From Pirellulales bacterium (GTDB lineage: Bacteria > Planctomycetota > Planctomycetia > Pirellulales > JAICIG01), in contig JAICIG010000136.1 of assembly GCA_025924495.1 (NCBI GenBank), positions 1 through 17,357 of the forward strand: 17,357 nucleotides of DNA, written 5' to 3'. Position 1 is the first letter of the stretch, and each line of letters opens with the position of its first letter. This document shows, piece after piece, positions 7,388 through 14,083 of the stretch. Below the pieces are notes generated by a model. The model saw only the letters and a list, made by a program, of their open reading frames with translations. It did no database searches and was not told where the DNA came from. The position numbers and the translations under genes were made by a program.

Positions 7388-7663
7388 ATGCCCAAGTACG
7401 TGATCGAGCGGGAGATGCCCGGCGTCGGCAAGCTGACTCGGGACCAGTTGCAAGGCGCCTCGCAAACTTCCTGCAAGGTGCTCAACAAGCTCGGTCCGCA
7501 GATCCAATGGGTCGAAAGCTACGTGACCGACGACAAGATTTACTGCGTCTATATCGCGCCAAACAAAGAGCTGATCGAAGAGCACGCCAAGCAAGGCGGC
7601 TTTCCGGCCAACAAGATTTCTGAAGTGCGGGCGATGATCGACCCGAAGACGGCGGAGAAGTAG
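7388..7663 (+). CDS. DUF4242 family small protein (possible nickel-binding)
   Basis: This 91-residue protein begins MPKYVIEREMPGVGKLT and carries WVESYVTDDKIYCVYIAP (about 45-62) and GGFPANKISEVRAMIDP (about 71-87), the typical pattern of DUF4242 (PF14026). A Streptomyces member of this family, SCO4226, is described as a nickel-binding protein with a ferredoxin-like fold. Whether this one binds metal is not known. The ATG at 7388 is supported by GAGGAG seven bases upstream, one of the better Shine-Dalgarno sites in the window; a longer frame from 7358 lacks such support. It follows mutS on the same strand, 57 bases on, with no obvious functional link. Confidence 0.8.
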   Translation: MPKYVIEREMPGVGKLTRDQLQGASQTSCKVLNKLGPQIQWVESYVTDDKIYCVYIAPNKELIEEHAKQGGFPANKISEVRAMIDPKTAEK

Positions 7664-7764
7664 GCGGTCAGACTGCCGGCGGCGACAAATCGTCAACGCG
7701 AATCTCGCCAAGGCGTTGATCGGCGAAACGACGCGCCGCGACTGACGTTTCGGCTATGGAACTC

Positions 7765-8397
7765 TTATTTTGTTTGTGGCAAAAGGTTCGCCACGGCCAC
7801 GACTCCAAGTTCCTGACCGCTGACCCGAACAGGGATGGCGTCGTTGACGCTAAACACTTTGTGCGAAGAAAACACGGCTTGCCCGGGCTGGGCAGTCGCT
7901 GGCGGTTGGCAGTAGACCTCGATACATTGCTGGCCCAGGTTAACAATCCAGTATTCGGGAATCCCTGCCCTGGCATAAATCGGAAGTTTGCGGTTTCGAT
8001 CGAGCGGCAGCGTCGAATCGGCCACTTCGATCACTAACGCCACGTCCTCGGCGCCGGGATGGCGATCGAGATAGCGGGCCGCCTCGCAACGTACGACGCA
8101 AAGATCGGGCTCCGGCTCGCTATTCGCCAGCGTAATTGGTTGTTGGATCATCAGCTCCCAGGAAGACGGCAGCAGCTTCGCGAGCGTTCTCGCGCAAGCC
8201 TGAACGGCATAACGATGCAATGGTCCGATGGGCGTCATCCGGACGATCTCCCCCTCGAGTAATTGAACTCGTTCGTCCTCGGCCAAAATGCCGGCCGCGA
8301 TCATTTGATGGTATTGATCGATCGAGAAGCGATATGGCGAAACGCCGCATTCCAGCAAAGGATCGATCGGCGCGGCGGGCAGTTCATGAATGCTCAT
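7765..8397 (-). CDS. Uma2 family protein (DUF820, PD-(D/E)XK nuclease-like), copy A
   Basis: This 210-residue protein belongs to the Uma2/DUF820 family (PF05685), which has a restriction-endonuclease-like fold and is very expanded in planctomycetes and cyanobacteria. The predicted metal site is visible as Asp98 (EPEPDLCVV), Glu124 (LVIEVADST) and Lys137 (DRNRKLPIYA), with the usual AGIPEYWIVNL strand after it. LLEGEIVRMTPIGPLH at about 46-61 is the standard N-terminal motif. The motif residues are intact, so it is not an obvious decayed copy. Its ATG overlaps the stop of the upstream Uma2 gene (ATGA, 8394-8397), so it is probably made by translational coupling. The biological role of the family is not established. 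Confidence 0.85.
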   Translation of the reverse strand: MSIHELPAAPIDPLLECGVSPYRFSIDQYHQMIAAGILAEDERVQLLEGEIVRMTPIGPLHRYAVQACARTLAKLLPSSWELMIQQPITLANSEPEPDLCVVRCEAARYLDRHPGAEDVALVIEVADSTLPLDRNRKLPIYARAGIPEYWIVNLGQQCIEVYCQPPATAQPGQAVFSSHKVFSVNDAIPVRVSGQELGVVAVANLLPQTK

Positions 8398-8954
8398 GTC
8401 GTGTCCTCGAAAAAGCGGCGAATCGAGACTGAGAAGCCTGGCAGGATTTCGGCGACTTCAAACGCATCACTTTTGCCGAGCGTCTGCGGCGAACGTTCGG
8501 GATGATAAAGGACGACGGTCTCCGACGACGGATCCGCGATCACGACGCAGCGCACCCCGGCGGAGAGATACTCGATTGCCTTCTCTTGCAATTCGTTGTA
8601 GCGATCGCTCGGCGATAGGACTTCAAATACGAGTTCGGGCGGCTGAGTCGGATAACCGGGCGTCACTTCGCCCGGCGGTAAGCGGTCGTAACTGTAGAAG
8701 GCCACGTCGGGACCGCGGACCGAGTCCGGATCACGCGTCGTCACAACTCCGGAATCGTTGGCCAGCACCCGTCCCAGCTTGTGCTGTTCGTTAAAGCTCA
8801 TCAATGCAAACGCGATCCGTGCACATACGAATCCGTGCCGCGCTCCCGGCATGTTCATCGATATGATCCTCCCCCGCACCAACTCGGTGGGCCGCCCCAG
8901 GTCGGGTAGTCGCAGATATTCGTCGGCGGTCAGCAAAGCTTCAGTCGTGGCCAT
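8394..8954 (-). CDS. Uma2 family protein (DUF820, PD-(D/E)XK nuclease-like), copy B
   Basis: This 186-residue Uma2-family protein is the first gene of the pair. The metal-site residues are Asp83 (RGPDVAFYS), Glu111 (ELVFEVLSPSD) and Lys125 (LQEKAIEYL), followed by AGVRCVVIADP. The N-terminus (ALLTADEYLRLPD, then TELVRGRIISM) is typical. ATG at 8954 is taken as the start; a GTG directly before it would add one residue. Its TGA overlaps the next ATG by four bases. The two copies share the fold and motifs but differ widely in sequence, so they are not a recent duplication. It lies downstream of the aldehyde dehydrogenase gene, with a hairpin between them. Confidence 0.85.
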   Translation of the reverse strand: MATTEALLTADEYLRLPDLGRPTELVRGRIISMNMPGARHGFVCARIAFALMSFNEQHKLGRVLANDSGVVTTRDPDSVRGPDVAFYSYDRLPPGEVTPGYPTQPPELVFEVLSPSDRYNELQEKAIEYLSAGVRCVVIADPSSETVVLYHPERSPQTLGKSDAFEVAEILPGFSVSIRRFFEDTT

Positions 8955-8987
8955 CACAAATGCCTAAATTAGCAGCAGTCGATTGCA

Positions 8988-9028
8988 GCCCGCAGACGAT
9001 GGACGAACCGTCCACGTCGTCTGCGGGC
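8988..9028 (-). terminator. strong hairpin downstream of the aldehyde dehydrogenase gene
   Basis: GCCCGCAGACGA (8988-8999) pairs perfectly over 12 bp with TCGTCTGCGGGC (9017-9028). Inside, TGGACG pairs with CGTCCA across a three-base loop, with a two-base bulge. It sits between the aldehyde dehydrogenase stop and the Uma2 pair. There is no T-run on the minus-strand side, so it may be a Rho-dependent stop, an RNA-stabilising hairpin or a repeat. A smaller stem, CCGCG (9028-9032) with CGCGG (9039-9043), is followed by TTTT on the plus strand. Confidence 0.4.
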
Positions 9029-9064
9029 CGCGATTCCCCGCGGTTTTATCCCGCCTAATCAATT

Positions 9065-10537
9065 CTAGCCTAAGCTCACGGTCACCGTTTTGGTTTCGGT
9101 GTACGCGTCCAGGCCGCGCTCGCCCAACTCACGTCCGAGGCCTGACATTTTGAAGCCGCCGAACGGCGCGGCGGCGTCGAAGACGTCATAGCAGTTGATC
9201 CAAACCGTGCCGGCCTTGATCTTGGCGGCCAGATGGTGCGCCTTGGAGATATCGCGAGTCCAGACGGCGGCGGCCAGGCCGAACATCGTGTTGTTCGCTC
9301 GGTCGACGATTTCGTTGACGTCCTTGAATTTGAGCACCGACAGCACTGGGCCAAAAATCTCGTCCTTGGCGATCGACATATCATCGCGAACGTTGCCGAA
9401 CATCGTCGGCTCGACATAGTAGCCCCGATCGCCGAACCGCTTGCCGCCCGTAATGCACTGTGCGCCTTCCTTCTTGCCCAGGTCGATGTAGTGCATGATC
9501 TTGTCGAACTGCGCCTGGTCGACTTGCGGTCCCTGTTCGGTCGAAGGATCGAGCGGGTCGCCGAGTTTGCGACTCTTATTCATTGCCGCGAGCTTGTCGA
9601 CGAACTTGTCGTACACCTTTTCCTCGACGAACAGCCGGCTGCCGGCGCAGCAGCATTGGCCCTGGTTGAAATACAGGCCAAAGTGGGAGCCAACGGCGGC
9701 GGCATCGAGATCGGCGTCGGCGAAGACGATGTTGGGACTCTTGCCGCCCAGTTCAAACGTCAACCGCTTCAGCGTCTCCGAGGCGTCGCGCATGATGATC
9801 TGCGCCGTGCGATGCTCGCCGGTGAAAGCGACTTTGTCGATGCCCGGGTGCTTGACGATCGAAGCGCCGGCGGTCGGTCCATAGCCCGGCACGACGTTGA
9901 TTACGCCGTCAGGAATGCCCGCCTTCTGCGCCAACCGCGCCAATCGCAAACAGGTCAGCGGCGTTTGTTCGGCCGGTTTCATTACGATGGTGCAGCCGGC
10001 GGCCAGCGCGGGGCCCCACTTCCAGCAAACCATCAGGATGGGAAAGTTCCACGGAATGATCTGCCCCACGACGCCTACCGGCTCGCGCCGAGTGTAAGTG
10101 AAATAATTGCCGCGGACTGGAATCGTTTGGCCGTACAGCTTGTCGGCATACCCGGCATAGTAACGCAAGCAATCGATAGCCAGCGGCAGATCGGCGGCTT
10201 TGGCGTCGCGGATCGGCTTGCCGTTGTCGAGCGATTCGAGTGCGGCAAGCTCGTCGAGTTCTTCTTCCATCAAGTCTGCCAGCCTATGCATCAGCCGGCC
10301 GCGGTCGCGAGCGTCCATCTTGCTCCAAGGGCCGTTCTCCAGCGCATCGCGCGCCGCCATCGCCGCCGCATCGACGTCTTCAGCGTCCCCTTCGGCAACT
10401 TGGGCCAGCACTTCCTCCGTCGACGGATTGATCGTCTCAAAGGTGTTGCCGCTGGCAGCCGGGACCCAGCGCCCGCCAATGAAACATTCGGTCTGACGGA
10501 TTTTCGGTTGAGACATCGGTTTGGTTGCAGTGGCCAT
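9065..10537 (-). CDS. aldehyde dehydrogenase (NAD(P)+-dependent, ALDH1/2-like)
   Basis: This 490-residue protein has the full length and order of the classical ALDH superfamily, which oxidises aldehydes to acids with NAD(P)+. PWNFP (162-166) holds the oxyanion Asn164, and MKPAE has the cofactor-binding Lys187. FELGGKSPN holds the general base Glu262, and [12 protein letters not shown] (290-301) has the catalytic Cys296 in the middle of three cysteines, as in mitochondrial ALDH2. EIFGPVLSV and [13 protein letters not shown] near the C-terminus are intact. One oddity is the NAD-binding loop: the usual FTGSTxxG reads FTGEHRTAQ at 238-246. The start is firm, with AGGAGG about seven bases upstream (complement around 10543-10549). 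It is transcribed alone from its own promoter. The substrate cannot be told. Confidence 0.93.
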   Translation of the reverse strand: MATATKPMSQPKIRQTECFIGGRWVPAASGNTFETINPSTEEVLAQVAEGDAEDVDAAAMAARDALENGPWSKMDARDRGRLMHRLADLMEEELDELAALESLDNGKPIRDAKAADLPLAIDCLRYYAGYADKLYGQTIPVRGNYFTYTRREPVGVVGQIIPWNFPILMVCWKWGPALAAGCTIVMKPAEQTPLTCLRLARLAQKAGIPDGVINVVPGYGPTAGASIVKHPGIDKVAFTGEHRTAQIIMRDASETLKRLTFELGGKSPNIVFADADLDAAAVGSHFGLYFNQGQCCCAGSRLFVEEKVYDKFVDKLAAMNKSRKLGDPLDPSTEQGPQVDQAQFDKIMHYIDLGKKEGAQCITGGKRFGDRGYYVEPTMFGNVRDDMSIAKDEIFGPVLSVLKFKDVNEIVDRANNTMFGLAAAVWTRDISKAHHLAAKIKAGTVWINCYDVFDAAAPFGGFKMSGLGRELGERGLDAYTETKTVTVSLG

Positions 10538-10641
10538 TGCTCGCCTCCTTGGGAGATGCAGTTTCGTTTCAACGGAGTGGTGCGGCCGACATCCAACCGC
10601 TGCGAAGCTTGAGATGCGGCCAACAGTTGCGTCGCTAAAGA

Positions 10642-10671
10642 ATTATAAGAGGTGTAGGAATTCCCCGCCAA
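10642..10671 (-). promoter_or_regulatory. candidate promoter of the aldehyde dehydrogenase gene
   Basis: Read on the minus strand, a perfect -10 TATAAT (complement of 10642-10647) lies 18 bases after TTGGCG (complement of 10666-10671; 4 of 6 to TTGACA). This would start transcription roughly 100 bases before the ATG, leaving a leader that ends in the strong Shine-Dalgarno. The box is AT-rich against a GC-rich background, which supports it. Confidence 0.45.
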
Positions 10672-10689
10672 TCTCTGCGGCGGGGCGTC

Positions 10690-11442
10690 ATGCTTAAGGG
10701 GAATGCAAGAAAACAACTCATCTTGCCGCGAAATGCTTGCCAAGCTCTATTCGGCGATATGCCAACTGGGATCTCCGCAAACGCGGGACGCCATCGTCAC
10801 CGGACAATTCCGCGGCCGCAAATTCGGCTGCAAACGATGTTGGTCGCCATCGCGGTAGTGTGCGTCCAACTCGCCATATACGCCAATCGCTTTCAGCGAG
10901 AACAGCACGCCATTCAAATATTGACGGGGCTGGGAATCGAAGTCACGGTTGGGTCGAGTGCGCCAGTGTGGCTGCCTGAAGCGCTCGACGGGGCGTGGTT
11001 TCAACGCGTTCTGGCCATCAATTCCGCGCACGCAAATCGGGGCACAGCGGCGGTTGAATACTGGGGGCGCTTCGACGAGTCAGCTGCGTTCAGCAACATC
11101 GAACTCTTCTTTCTGATCGAGCGGAATCAGAACCCTTCCCGCCGACAACCTGCTGCGAAGATCGTCACCGACGACTTGCTACGAGTGATAGGCGGGCTGG
11201 ACGATTGCAAGGTTCTGCGGCTTGGCAATTCGCAAATCAGCAACGCAGGGCTGAAACATCTGAGAACTCTGCGCAGGCTTCAGTACCTGGACGTGAGCGA
11301 AACGGGGCTAACCGAAAATGCAGTCGTCCGGTTAGCGACGCTGTGCAATCTCGCGGGGCTCAACATTCGGGGCACGCAGATCAGTGATAACGGCTTTAGG
11401 CGTCTGCAACTCGCGCTGCCCGAGTGTCAAATTTGCAGGTGA
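10690..11442 (+). CDS. membrane-anchored leucine-rich-repeat protein, planctomycete type
   Basis: I recognise the type but not a function. The protein of up to 250 residues has a basic N-terminal stretch (RPQIRLQ), then one membrane segment at about 48-65 (TMLVAIAVVCVQLAIYA), then an ANRFQREQHAIQIL region. This arrangement is common in planctomycete proteins with C-terminal leucine-rich repeats. About three repeats follow from residue 170 on, with cores such as LRLGNSQISNAGLKHL and LNIRGTQISDNGF, and the protein ends ALPECQICR. The ATG at 10690 gives the longest form; ATG at 10759 is also possible and would shorten the cytoplasmic tail. No Shine-Dalgarno decides between them. It is divergent from the aldehyde dehydrogenase and convergent with the GNAT gene (38 bases apart). 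Confidence 0.65.
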   Translation: MLKGNARKQLILPRNACQALFGDMPTGISANAGRHRHRTIPRPQIRLQTMLVAIAVVCVQLAIYANRFQREQHAIQILTGLGIEVTVGSSAPVWLPEALDGAWFQRVLAINSAHANRGTAAVEYWGRFDESAAFSNIELFFLIERNQNPSRRQPAAKIVTDDLLRVIGGLDDCKVLRLGNSQISNAGLKHLRTLRRLQYLDVSETGLTENAVVRLATLCNLAGLNIRGTQISDNGFRRLQLALPECQICR

Positions 11443-11480
11443 GTCGTGGGAGCACCTTGCGAACTCCCGGTAAGAACTGA

Positions 11481-12005
11481 TCAGTGCTCGTCCATCATTG
11501 CCGCCAATGAATTCCAACTGAGCGCCAGGCGGTAGGGATGCCCCGGAATTTCGGCAAAGTCCCATTGCTTATAGAACGCTTTCGCCGCACTATTAATACA
11601 ATCCAGGACTACAGCGACGAAAGCAAACGTCCGTCCCGCCTCGAAGCAATCGCGAAGCGACTGAGCGAGCAGCAGCTTGCCCAAGCCTTGCTTCTGGTGC
11701 GCTCGATTCACCGCCAACCAGGCCAAAACGGCGACGGGCAGCACACGACGAGGTAGCTTGTTGCCCATCTCAGGCGGAAGGTCGCTAAAGTCGACTTGCC
11801 CAGTCGCCAGCGTGTAGTAACCGGCAATTGCTCCGGAACGATCAAGAAGCACTTTCGTCGCCGAGAGATGCTTCTGCTGGCTTTGCAGCGCTCTCGTTCG
11901 CAGCCAGTCGGTCGCTTCCCTTTCGCCAGAATCGAATCGGCGTCGCGGATGGCTGCGGTCGAGCGACGCGAGCCGAAATCCATCGGGAAACGAAACGCCG
12001 CTCAT
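11481..12005 (-). CDS. GNAT acetyltransferase toxin (TacT/AtaT type)
   Basis: This 174-residue protein is a GNAT acetyltransferase of the kind that serves as toxin in type II toxin-antitoxin pairs. Known members acetylate the amino group of charged tRNAs and block translation. The acetyl-CoA loop is HQKQGLGKLLL (103-113, fitting Q/RxxGxG), the core strand is VLPVAVLAWLAVN (88-100), and AKAFYKQWDF (141-150) holds the candidate catalytic Tyr145. The N-terminal FDSGEREATDWLRTRA and HLSATKVLLD are typical of the toxin branch rather than of metabolic GNATs. Its ATG overlaps the stop of the antitoxin gene (ATGA, 12002-12005). It is complete with intact motifs. The family and pairing are clear; the tRNA target is unknown. 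Confidence 0.88.
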   Translation of the reverse strand: MSGVSFPDGFRLASLDRSHPRRRFDSGEREATDWLRTRALQSQQKHLSATKVLLDRSGAIAGYYTLATGQVDFSDLPPEMGNKLPRRVLPVAVLAWLAVNRAHQKQGLGKLLLAQSLRDCFEAGRTFAFVAVVLDCINSAAKAFYKQWDFAEIPGHPYRLALSWNSLAAMMDEH

Positions 12006-12316
12006 GACTTAGCGGGCGACGACTCGCCTCGCATCAGCGCCCCCAGTCGCTTCTGCGCAGGCGTGAGCTTTGCCGGAGCTTGAAGCGACTGCCAGAACGC
12101 CAGTTGTTCGTCAGGGCTGAGCGATATTGTGCGCTCGTGGGCCGATGATACCTCGCGACGCGCTTGCGCCACCATGACGGTTCGCACATAATCGCTCACG
12201 CTGATACACCGCAGTTCGGCCGCTTGAGCCAACAGTCTTTTGGCCTCTTCATCCAATCGGACGATCAGAGGGCTGACGGCGTTTCCAGTGGTTTTTGCGA
12301 CGCGCGGCTTGGACAT
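12002..12316 (-). CDS. DUF1778 ribbon-helix-helix antitoxin (TacA type)
   Basis: This 104-residue protein is the antitoxin partner of the GNAT toxin. The N-terminal part has a ribbon-helix-helix pattern, with a strand (SPLIVRL) then two helices (DEEAKRLLAQAAEL and SVSDYVRTVMVAQAR), as in DUF1778. The C-terminal part (ERTISLSPDEQLAFWQSL, then a proline-rich linker) is the region that wraps and blocks the toxin in known TacA proteins. The antitoxin comes first and overlaps the toxin by four bases, the standard order. A GGGAG lies about eight bases before the ATG. A perfect palindrome overlaps its promoter, which fits autoregulation by the toxin-antitoxin complex. Confidence 0.87.
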   Translation of the reverse strand: MSKPRVAKTTGNAVSPLIVRLDEEAKRLLAQAAELRCISVSDYVRTVMVAQARREVSSAHERTISLSPDEQLAFWQSLQAPAKLTPAQKRLGALMRGESSPAKS

Positions 12317-12336
12317 AAGAGCAACTCCCTACTTAA

Positions 12337-12361
12337 ACTGTATTGCAAATTGCAATACAGT
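12337..12361 (-). promoter_or_regulatory. palindromic operator of the toxin-antitoxin operon
   Basis: The arms ACTGTATTGCAA and TTGCAATACAGT form a perfect 12-bp inverted repeat around one central base. On the minus strand it covers the spacer and -10 of the promoter listed separately, 20 bases before the antitoxin ATG. Ribbon-helix-helix antitoxins bind such repeats, so it is probably the operator for self-repression. Confidence 0.75.
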
Positions 12362-12364
12362 CAA
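12337..12364 (-). promoter_or_regulatory. promoter of the toxin-antitoxin operon
   Basis: On the minus strand, TTGACT (complement of 12359-12364; 5 of 6 to the -35 consensus) is followed after 16 bases by TACAGT (complement of 12337-12342; 4 of 6). The palindromic operator fills the spacer and the -10 box, so a bound repressor would block polymerase. Confidence 0.6.
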
Positions 12365-12489
12365 GATTGGCGGTGAGCGCCAGCGCGTCAAAATTATTTT
12401 TTGGCGGGGTTTCCAGACCCGAAGCAGCAACTGTCATAGGTCGACCTCCGACATAGGACGGCAACCGGAAGGGGCGAGATCTCGCTAGC

Positions 12490-12518
12490 TTGACAGGCCG
12501 CCGCGCAACACTTCAAAT
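12490..12518 (+). promoter_or_regulatory. candidate promoter of the molybdenum hydroxylase operon
   Basis: A perfect -35 TTGACA (12490-12495) is followed after 17 bases by TCAAAT (12513-12518; 4 of 6 to TATAAT). It would give a leader of about 70 bases before the first gene. It also argues against reading the TTG at 12490 as a start codon. Confidence 0.45.
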
Positions 12519-12594
12519 TGCGGCTATTCGGCCGTCAGGTCGATCATGCCTGCAATTATCCCCCGCGTTATCGTTCCCAGCAGGAACCCTCGCC

Positions 12595-13470
12595 TTGAAA
12601 GAATTCGAATACGCGGCCGCGACGAGCGTCGACGAGGCCGTTAGTTTGTTGGCCGCGCGAGGACCGCGAGCCAAAGTTCTGGCCGGCGGCACCGATATTC
12701 TCGTCCAGCTCCGCGAGGGCATGCGCGAAGCGGATCTGGTCCTCGATGTCAAGAAGATCCCCGAGCTGATGGAATACGCGTTCCATCGCGAGAAAGGGCT
12801 GAAACTCGGCGCCGGCACGCCTTGCTATCGGATCTATCGCGATGCTGCGATCTCGAAGGCCTATCCGGCGCTCGCAGATTCCGCCCGCATTATTGGGGGC
12901 TGGCAGATTCAAAGCCGGGCCAGCATTGGCGGCAATCTCTGTAACTCGTCACCGGCGGCCGATTCGATCCCGTCGTTGATCGCGCTCGATGCCATTTGCC
13001 AGATCGCGGGCCCCAGCGGACGCCGCAGCGTTCCGGTCGCCGAGTTTTGTACCGGCCCGGGCAAAAACGTACTGGGCCGCGGCGAGTTCCTGGTCTCGCT
13101 CGATTTTCCCGCCCCCGAGGCCAACAGCGGCTCGCGATATCTGCGGTTCATTCCTCGCAACGAGATGGATATCGCCGTGGTCGGCGTCGGTGCCTGGGTC
13201 AAATTGAATTCCTCGAAGGACACGATCGAATCGGCGCGGCTTGCGCTCGCCGCGGTTGCTTCCACGCCGCTCAAGGCAACCGAGGCGTGCGATTGGCTGA
13301 GCGGCAAGCCCGCCACGCCGGCAACGTTTGCCGAAGGAGGAAAGCTGGCACGCAAGCTCGCCAAGCCGATCAGCGATATGCGCGGGCCCGCCGAATATCG
13401 CGTGCACCTGGTCGGCGTGATGACCGAGCGGGCGCTTGCTAGCGCCGTGGAGCGAGCGCGGGGCGGTTGA
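12595..13470 (+). CDS. molybdenum hydroxylase, FAD-binding (medium) subunit
   Basis: This 291-residue protein is the FAD subunit of a xanthine dehydrogenase/CO dehydrogenase-family enzyme, passing electrons from the iron-sulfur subunit to the final acceptor. The FAD motifs are AGGTD at 30-34 (VLAGGTDILVQL) and SIGGNLCNSSPAADS at about 110-124. The C-terminal domain ends with SDMRGPAEYRVHLVGVM as in CoxM-like proteins. There is no 4Fe-4S insertion of the type found in 4-hydroxybenzoyl-CoA reductase. The TTG at 12595 is chosen because it gives the standard N-terminus (KEFEYAAATSVDEAVSLL) and has AGGA upstream; in-frame extension to 12490 adds 35 residues unlike the family. It is the first gene of the operon. 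Confidence 0.9.
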   Translation: MKEFEYAAATSVDEAVSLLAARGPRAKVLAGGTDILVQLREGMREADLVLDVKKIPELMEYAFHREKGLKLGAGTPCYRIYRDAAISKAYPALADSARIIGGWQIQSRASIGGNLCNSSPAADSIPSLIALDAICQIAGPSGRRSVPVAEFCTGPGKNVLGRGEFLVSLDFPAPEANSGSRYLRFIPRNEMDIAVVGVGAWVKLNSSKDTIESARLALAAVASTPLKATEACDWLSGKPATPATFAEGGKLARKLAKPISDMRGPAEYRVHLVGVMTERALASAVERARGG

Positions 13471-13538
13471 TCGTCTTTAAGCGTGCACGCGGGGAGATTG
13501 CCAGCGCCCCGGGCAAGTGAAATCAAATTGTGGTTCTC

Positions 13539-13555
13539 AGTGGGCGATGCCCGCT
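13539..13555 (+). repeat. short palindromic intergenic repeat
   Basis: AGTGGGC (13539-13545) pairs with GCCCGCT (13549-13555) across a three-base loop, with one G-T pair. It resembles the GTGGGCA...TGCCCAC short palindromes I remember as frequent between planctomycete genes, though this is from memory. It lies in the 127-base gap between the FAD and iron-sulfur subunit genes and might affect the relative expression of the two. Confidence 0.35.
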
Positions 13556-13597
13556 CTACTTGGGACCAAACGAACTGCAGGCGAGGATTCCGCAAAC

Positions 13598-14083
13598 GTG
13601 AGTAAAAAAGCCCATATCTCAACGACGATTAATGGCGAGCCGGTCGAGTTCTTATGCGAGAACCGGCAGAGCCTGCTGGAAGTGCTGCGCGACGTACTGC
13701 AACTGACCGGCTCTAAGGAAGGGTGCAACAACGGCAACTGCGGCGCCTGCACCGTGCTACTCGATGGCGTGCCGGTCAATAGCTGCCTGGTGCTGGGCGT
13801 CGAAGTCGAAGGCGCTTCAATCACCACGATCGAAGGGGTCGCCCAGGAAAGCCATCTGCACCCCATCCAACAGGCGTTTCTGGAGAACGCGGCGCTGCAA
13901 TGCGGCATCTGCACGCCGGGCTTCATCGTGGCCGCCAAGGCGCTCTTGGATCGCGACCCAAACCCGACCGAACACGACATTCGCTTTGAGCTGGCGGGCA
14001 ATCTCTGCCGCTGCACGGGCTACGACAAAATCATCCGTGCAGTGCAAGCCGCCGCCAAGAACCTGCAGGAGTCCAGCCGCTAA
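13598..14083 (+). CDS. molybdenum hydroxylase, [2Fe-2S] (small) subunit
   Basis: This 161-residue protein is the iron-sulfur subunit, carrying electrons from the molybdenum centre to FAD. The plant-ferredoxin-type cluster is held by Cys43, Cys48, Cys51 and Cys63 (EGCNNGNCGACTVL, then VNSCL). The second cluster is held by Cys102, Cys105, Cys137 and Cys139 (QCGICTPGF and NLCRCTGY). All eight cysteines are present and the length is normal. The GTG at 13598 is chosen because it gives the family N-terminus (ISTTINGEPVEF) and has GAGGA about 10 bases upstream; a longer frame from 13517 crosses the intergenic palindrome. Its TAA overlaps the next ATG by one base (TAATG). Confidence 0.93.
   Translation: MSKKAHISTTINGEPVEFLCENRQSLLEVLRDVLQLTGSKEGCNNGNCGACTVLLDGVPVNSCLVLGVEVEGASITTIEGVAQESHLHPIQQAFLENAALQCGICTPGFIVAAKALLDRDPNPTEHDIRFELAGNLCRCTGYDKIIRAVQAAAKNLQESSR

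Noticed and set aside
7668..7976. A 102-codon minus-strand frame extending past the end of Uma2 copy A
   Set aside because: It overlaps the Uma2 gene out of frame with no domain; the 101 bases between the DUF4242 and Uma2 stops show no convincing gene remnant.
9233..10612. A 459-codon open frame on the plus strand opposite the aldehyde dehydrogenase gene
   Set aside because: It is an antisense shadow of a certain gene; the translation is rich in Arg/His/Gln with no domain, and high-GC codon bias explains its length.
12490..12594. An N-terminal extension of the FAD subunit from TTG at 12490
   Set aside because: It adds 35 residues unlike the family and its first codon is part of a perfect -35 box; the TTG at 12595 gives the normal N-terminus.
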